64,000 nucleotides of DNA, from positions 1-64,000 of the forward strand of contig CAMFIE010000019.1 in assembly GCA_945952315.1 (NCBI GenBank), written 5' to 3'. Of the stretch, positions 60,470 through 64,000 are shown one piece after another. Position numbers and translations under genes: made by a program. The notes under the pieces were generated by a model. The model had not been told where the DNA came from. It saw only the letters and a list, made by a program, of their open reading frames with translations, and ran no database searches. This stretch comes from an uncultured Rhizobium sp. (lineage in GTDB: Bacteria; Pseudomonadota; Alphaproteobacteria; Rhizobiales; Rhizobiaceae). Within the stretch, counting starts at the first letter, position 1; each line of letters begins with the position of its first letter.

Positions 60470-61303
60470 TCAAACCCGCCCGGCCAGAAGCGGATGATCA
60501 TAGGCCTTCTCGGGCATGATATCGAGAATGAGGTCAAGGGCCGCATTTTCATGCACCAGCCGGTCGCGGCCCGTGGTCTTGGCAAGATAGAGTGCCTTGT
60601 CGGCACTGGCATAGACCTGCTCCGCGCTGCGCCCTTCCAGGATCTCAGCCAAGCCCGCCGAAACTGTTACCTTCAGTGCGCGGCCCGGCACGGGAAACGG
60701 CTCGAGGGCAATGGCGCTGCGCAGCATTTCCGCCTGCGCGACACGCGCCTCGAGCGCCGGTGCATTGAGAATCACACCGAACTCTTCCCCGCCCAGCCGT
60801 CCTGCGGCAACCGATGGGCCAAGACATTCGGCAATCAGGCTGGAAACACGGATGATCACCTCATCACCGGTCGTGTGGCCATAGGTATCGTTGATCGCCT
60901 TGAAGCGGTCGATATCCATCACCATCAGCGTGCAGCCGGGCCCGGCCTCTGCCAGCGCTTCGGAAAAGGCGCGGCGGTTGAGAATGCCCGAAAGCGCATC
61001 AAGCCGGCTCAATTGCTCGAAGCGCTGGCTTTGCTGGTGAAGCTTGAGGATCATCCGGCCCGCCTGCCAGGCCATGCCACCGGCAATCACCGCGCTCACA
61101 GCCGCAAGGCCGCAAGACAGGAGAAGCACGGTCTCGAAAGATGCATGCATGCCGCCCATCAACGACGTCAGGGTCAGAAGCAGGCCTGCACACAGAAATA
61201 CCAGTATTGCCGCCCTCGCCATCACGCCGAGGGTAAAAATGTGAAGGATCGTGCGGCCAGTCCATTCGCCGCTTCCCTTCCCGACCGTCAACCATCTCAT
61301 CAT
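60470..61303 (-). CDS. Membrane-bound diguanylate cyclase (GGDEF)
   Basis: The product is 277 residues. Two hydrophobic spans (ARAAILVFLCAGLLLTLTSLM and ETVLLLSCGLAAVSAVIAGGMAW) precede a short linker and a GGDEF domain. The active-site loop is GRLGGEEFGVIL (GGEEF variant, which is functional in many enzymes). The metal aspartate lies in LMVMDIDRFKAINDTYGHTTGDEVI. No allosteric RxxD site is seen at the usual place just before GGEEF, so product inhibition may be absent. It makes cyclic di-GMP; no phosphodiesterase gene is nearby. Confidence 0.93.
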   Translation of the reverse strand: MMRWLTVGKGSGEWTGRTILHIFTLGVMARAAILVFLCAGLLLTLTSLMGGMHASFETVLLLSCGLAAVSAVIAGGMAWQAGRMILKLHQQSQRFEQLSRLDALSGILNRRAFSEALAEAGPGCTLMVMDIDRFKAINDTYGHTTGDEVIIRVSSLIAECLGPSVAAGRLGGEEFGVILNAPALEARVAQAEMLRSAIALEPFPVPGRALKVTVSAGLAEILEGRSAEQVYASADKALYLAKTTGRDRLVHENAALDLILDIMPEKAYDHPLLAGRV

Positions 61304-61510
61304 AAGACCGATCTTTCCGGCAGCTATTTCCCTATGCAGGCAATAGGGCCGAATCCCTTGCTGCCTGCCTAAAGAAAAAGATCAAATGCGATGGATCGCT
61401 CCAATCTGTCCGCTCCGCTGGAAAATGGCTGTGGACAGCGAATTGGCACCGGAAACCACCCGGACCGGTCCGCGAAAGATGTTTAAGGCCACCGCGTGCC
61501 AAAAGCAGAA

Positions 61511-61532
61511 AACCCGGCCTTTCGGCCGGGTT
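61511..61532 (-). terminator. Terminator of the liv operon
   Basis: The palindrome AACCCGGCC-TTTC-GGCCGGGTT lies 35 bases past the livJ stop and is followed, on the minus strand, by TTCTGCTTTT. Confidence 0.88.
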
Positions 61533-61566
61533 CCCTTGAAAATCAGTACCCTTCGGGTCCGAACAA

Positions 61567-62688
61567 TTACTTGTTCTGGATGTAGGTGTACTTGCCGTCG
61601 GCACCCTTCTGCCAGGTGTACATGACGTAGTCAGCGCGGGTGATGTCACCCTTCTCGTTGTAGCCGAGGTCGCCGATAACGGTCTTGAACGGGCCCTTGC
61701 CGCGGATTGCATCCGCAACCTTCTGCGGGTCGTTTTCGCCAGCGGCCTTTGCGCCTTCAGCGATAACCTGCAGAGCAGCGTAGGAGTACAGCGTGTAAGC
61801 TTCCGGCTCGAAGCCAGCGTCGCGGAACTTCTTCACGGCGTCAGCAGCGTTCGGGTTGTTACGCGGATCCGGCGGGAAGGTCATCAGCGTGCCGTTAACA
61901 GCGTCGCCAGCGATCGAAGCCAGTTCGTTCGAGGTGATGCCGTCGCCGGACATCAGGGTTGCCTTCATGCCCTGGTCAGCCATCTGACGGATGATCAGGC
62001 CAGCTTCGGTGTGCAGACCGCCGAAGTATACCAGCGATACGCCAGCGTCCTTCATCTTGGCGATCAGAGCCGAGTAGTCCTTTTCACCGGGGGTGATGCC
62101 TTCATAGAGGGCTTCGGTGATGCCGAGGCCGTTCATGGCCTTCTTGGTTTCGTCAGCAAGGCCCTGACCATAGGGGGTCTTGTCGTGAACGACGGCAACC
62201 TTGGCGTCCTTGAAGTTTGCAGCGATATAGGCACCGGCAACAGCGCCCTGCTGGTCGTCACGGCCGCAGGTACGGAACGTGTTCCACAGGCCACGCTCGG
62301 TGAACTGCGGGTTGGTTGCAGCCGGGGTGATTTCCAGGATGCCATTTTCAGCGTAGACTTCAGAAGCCGGGATCGAAACGCCCGAGTTGAAGTGACCGAC
62401 AACGAACTTCACGCCATCGGCAGCGAACTTGTTCGCAACCGAAACGCCCTGCTTGGCGTCGGATACGTCGTCGCCGAGAACGATCTTGATCGTGTCGCCG
62501 TTGATGCCGCCAGCAGCGTTGATGTCTGCAGCAGCCTGCTCAGCGCCTTTCTGGAGCTGTGCACCGAAAGCAGCGTTCGGGCCCGTGAGCGGACCAGCAA
62601 CGCCGACGAGCAGTTCGCCTGCCCAGGCCGAGCCGCCGAAAGCGACCATAGCCGTGAGCGCAACTGCCGACAGAAGAGTCTTCTTCAT
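61567..62688 (-). CDS. livJ: Branched-chain amino acid ABC transporter substrate-binding protein
   Basis: The product is 373 residues. The signal peptide is [20 protein letters not shown]. The Peripla_BP_6 fold begins [39 protein letters not shown] and contains [15 protein letters not shown] and [17 protein letters not shown]. It binds leucine, isoleucine, valine or related amino acids in the periplasm. It lies at the 3' end of the liv cluster, after the DUF6867 gene, with a 121-base gap that may contain its own promoter. Confidence 0.93.
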   Translation of the reverse strand: MKKTLLSAVALTAMVAFGGSAWAGELLVGVAGPLTGPNAAFGAQLQKGAEQAAADINAAGGINGDTIKIVLGDDVSDAKQGVSVANKFAADGVKFVVGHFNSGVSIPASEVYAENGILEITPAATNPQFTERGLWNTFRTCGRDDQQGAVAGAYIAANFKDAKVAVVHDKTPYGQGLADETKKAMNGLGITEALYEGITPGEKDYSALIAKMKDAGVSLVYFGGLHTEAGLIIRQMADQGMKATLMSGDGITSNELASIAGDAVNGTLMTFPPDPRNNPNAADAVKKFRDAGFEPEAYTLYSYAALQVIAEGAKAAGENDPQKVADAIRGKGPFKTVIGDLGYNEKGDITRADYVMYTWQKGADGKYTYIQNK

Positions 62689-62809
62689 GTTGTTACTCCC
62701 AAATCATAGGATGGGTCTTTTTCGATGATCCCGCAGCAACACCCATCTCCGTTGCAGCGGTATTAGAGTTCCCTCTGAAAGGCAATCTGAGACAGATTTC
62801 AGTCGCCTG

Positions 62810-63163
62810 TCAATCTTTCTTCTTCCACGAAAAGGCGGAAGTACGATCATAAAGCCAGTAATAGTTATCAACCATCTGCGTCGTGCGACGGGTGCGGAAA
62901 CCGATGCTGGCAAAAATCAAAAGCAGCACCACATCAATGACATAGTAGAAGGGGCTGAGGAACGGGCCGGCAAACAGCGCATAATGCAGGAAGCGCATCA
63001 TCACGCCGAGCAGCAGCGAATAGACGATCACGATCGGATAATCCGACCAGCCTTCCGCCGCCGCGCGTCCTGCCCGCCAGGCGGTCCAGAAACCGATCAG
63101 CATGACGATGAAGCGGATGACGTCGCGGCTCGAGCCGTCGCTTTCGAAGAAAAGTCCTTCCAT
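62810..63163 (-). CDS. DUF6867 small membrane protein of the liv cluster
   Basis: The product is 117 residues with three hydrophobic spans (VIRFIVMLIGFWTAWRAGRAA, IVIVYSLLLGVMMRFLHYALFAG and FYYVIDVVLLLIFASIGFR) and a tail ending DRTSAFSWKKKD. This family is a regular companion of liv genes in Rhizobiales. Its function is unknown; an accessory role in the transporter is inferred from the location. It begins 22 bases after the livF stop. Confidence 0.82.
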   Translation of the reverse strand: MEGLFFESDGSSRDVIRFIVMLIGFWTAWRAGRAAAEGWSDYPIVIVYSLLLGVMMRFLHYALFAGPFLSPFYYVIDVVLLLIFASIGFRTRRTTQMVDNYYWLYDRTSAFSWKKKD

Positions 63164-63185
63164 CTCTTGATCTCCCTAAAGCGCC

Positions 63186-63914
63186 TTAGTGGCGCCCCCC
63201 TTCCAGATAGGCGGCGCGCACTTCCGGATTGGCCAGAAGCTCCTTGCCCGTACCGCTCATGGTGACATTGCCGTTCACCATCACATAGGCGCGGTCGGAA
63301 AGGCGAAGCGCCGCGAAGGCGTTCTGTTCCACCAGAAACACCGTCAGACCTTCCGTCTTGTTGAGTTCCTTGATCGCCTCGAAGATCTGCTTCGAAATCA
63401 GCGGCGCAAGGCCGAGCGACGGCTCGTCCAGAAGCAGGAGCTTCGGACGCGCCATCAGTGCACGGCCAATGGACAGCATCTGCTGCTCACCGCCGGAAAG
63501 CGTGCCGCCGCGCTGCTGCTGGCGTTCTTCCAGACGCGGGAAGAGCTTGAAGATGCGCTTCACGTCCTCGTTGAAATATTTCAGATTGTCGAGGCTCGCA
63601 CCCATCTGCAGGTTTTCATAGACCGTCATGCGCGGGAAGATGCGGCGACCTTCCGGCGACTGGGCGATGCGCAGCCGCGCGATCTCGTGCGTCGGCAGGC
63701 GGGTGATGTCCTTGCCGTCGAAGACCACCTGACCCTTGCGGGCCTGCGGGCTGCCGCAGATCGTCATCATCAGCGTCGACTTGCCAGCGCCGTTCGCACC
63801 GATCAGGCAGGCGATCTCGCCCTGCTTGACCTCGACATCCACGCCCGAAAGCGCGCGGATATTGCCGTAATAGGTCTCGACGCCCGTTACCTTGAGAAGC
63901 GTTTCAGAAGTCAT
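63186..63914 (-). CDS. livF: Branched-chain amino acid ABC transporter ATP-binding protein LivF
   Basis: The product is 242 residues. It contains Walker A GANGAGKSTLMMTICG, LivF-specific IAQSPEGRRIFPRMTVYENLQMG, signature LSGGEQQMLSIGRALM, Walker B LLLLDEPSLGLAPL and FLVEQNAFAALRLSDRAYVM. It pairs with LivG to power uptake. Its ATG overlaps the end of livG by four bases. Confidence 0.96.
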   Translation of the reverse strand: MTSETLLKVTGVETYYGNIRALSGVDVEVKQGEIACLIGANGAGKSTLMMTICGSPQARKGQVVFDGKDITRLPTHEIARLRIAQSPEGRRIFPRMTVYENLQMGASLDNLKYFNEDVKRIFKLFPRLEERQQQRGGTLSGGEQQMLSIGRALMARPKLLLLDEPSLGLAPLISKQIFEAIKELNKTEGLTVFLVEQNAFAALRLSDRAYVMVNGNVTMSGTGKELLANPEVRAAYLEGGRH

Positions 63915-64000
63915 CCGTTTGCGCCCCCGTCCAGGCTTTCCACCGTTGCGATCACGTCTTCCACCTCGTCGTCATCGACACCGAGATAGGCTGCAATCAC
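63911..64000 (-). CDS. livG: LivG C-terminus (partial)
   Basis: The frame enters from the right edge and encodes the tail VIAAYLGVDDDEVEDVIATVE before a TGA at 63911-63913. The E/AAYLG ending is typical of LivG, and the overlap with livF supports it. Only the last 29 codons are inside the window. Confidence 0.85.
   Translation of the reverse strand: MIAAYLGVDDDEVEDVIATVESLDGGANG

Noticed and set aside
1..64000. CRISPR arrays, rRNA or tRNA genes
   Set aside because: No regularly spaced short repeats, rRNA core sequences or foldable tRNA were noticed on either strand; a dedicated scan would be needed to exclude a missed tRNA.

Overview
This window looks like alphaproteobacterial DNA of the Rhizobiales, most likely a Rhizobiaceae-type chromosome or chromid. 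The support is GC-rich coding sequence, dense liv/pot/thi-type ABC transporters, a PreTA-RutR-type pyrimidine catabolism locus, a DUF6867 gene inside a liv cluster, and mosaic intergenic repeats of the kind seen in rhizobia. No rRNA, tRNA or CRISPR array was seen. Genus and species cannot be fixed from the sequence alone.

Positions 1 to about 14,500 form an accessory region. It opens with the end of an integrative or plasmid-like module on the minus strand: a RepA-type initiator running off the left edge, an AlpA/MerR-like helix-turn-helix protein, DUF2285 and DUF6499 genes, a GNAT acetyltransferase and the antirestriction gene ardA. A duplicated 3' scrap of ardA abuts the promoter of a HigB-HigA toxin-antitoxin pair. 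All further genes here are on the plus strand: higBA, a small remnant gene resembling the C-terminal half of DUF1778 antitoxins, an 863-bp IS5-family element (IS427-like, CTAG duplicated), then a tightly coupled defence operon. That operon reads hsdM-hsdS-[membrane protein]-[DUF4868 protein]-hsdR. The two inner genes match the architecture of the Kiwa anti-phage system (KwaA/KwaB), so Kiwa appears to be nested inside a type I restriction-modification operon. This is the most interesting system in the window. Removing the IS and one CTAG restores a short frame ending just before hsdM, which suggests that higBA, the remnant gene, hsdMS, kwaAB and hsdR were once one co-oriented unit.

From 14,570 on the sequence looks like ordinary chromosome. 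It begins with a 5-formyltetrahydrofolate cyclo-ligase, a LysR regulator and an HPP-CBS membrane protein. A catabolic cluster follows (17.3-26.1 kb): a Rieske oxygenase, a tiny partner, a PotFGHI-type transporter, a GntR regulator, a DapA-fold lyase/deaminase and a D-amino-acid-dehydrogenase-like flavoprotein. I infer uptake and oxidation of an N-methylated or hydroxylated proline-like compound. Next come a glutarate module (class III CoA-transferase, glutaryl-CoA dehydrogenase, LysR), a potassium module (kup with a KdpE and a KdpD lacking its N-terminal domain), a DNA-repair-like YhaO/YhaN pair overlapping a DUF922 protease gene, and small genes including a truncated haemoglobin.

Positions 41.8-54.5 kb hold a complete reductive pyrimidine pathway: preT-preA, a RutR-like regulator, N-carbamoyl-beta-alanine amidohydrolase, dihydropyrimidinase and an NMT1/THI5-type ABC importer. 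Candidate RutR boxes lie before preT and before the amidohydrolase. Small XRE and ribbon-helix-helix regulators, a DMT exporter, and a DUF559 gene whose 3' end runs into a mosaic repeat are interspersed.

The right end carries an RND efflux pair, a Crp/Fnr regulator, a diguanylate cyclase and the distal part of a liv branched-chain amino acid transporter operon (livG partial, livF, a DUF6867 gene, livJ), which runs off the right edge.
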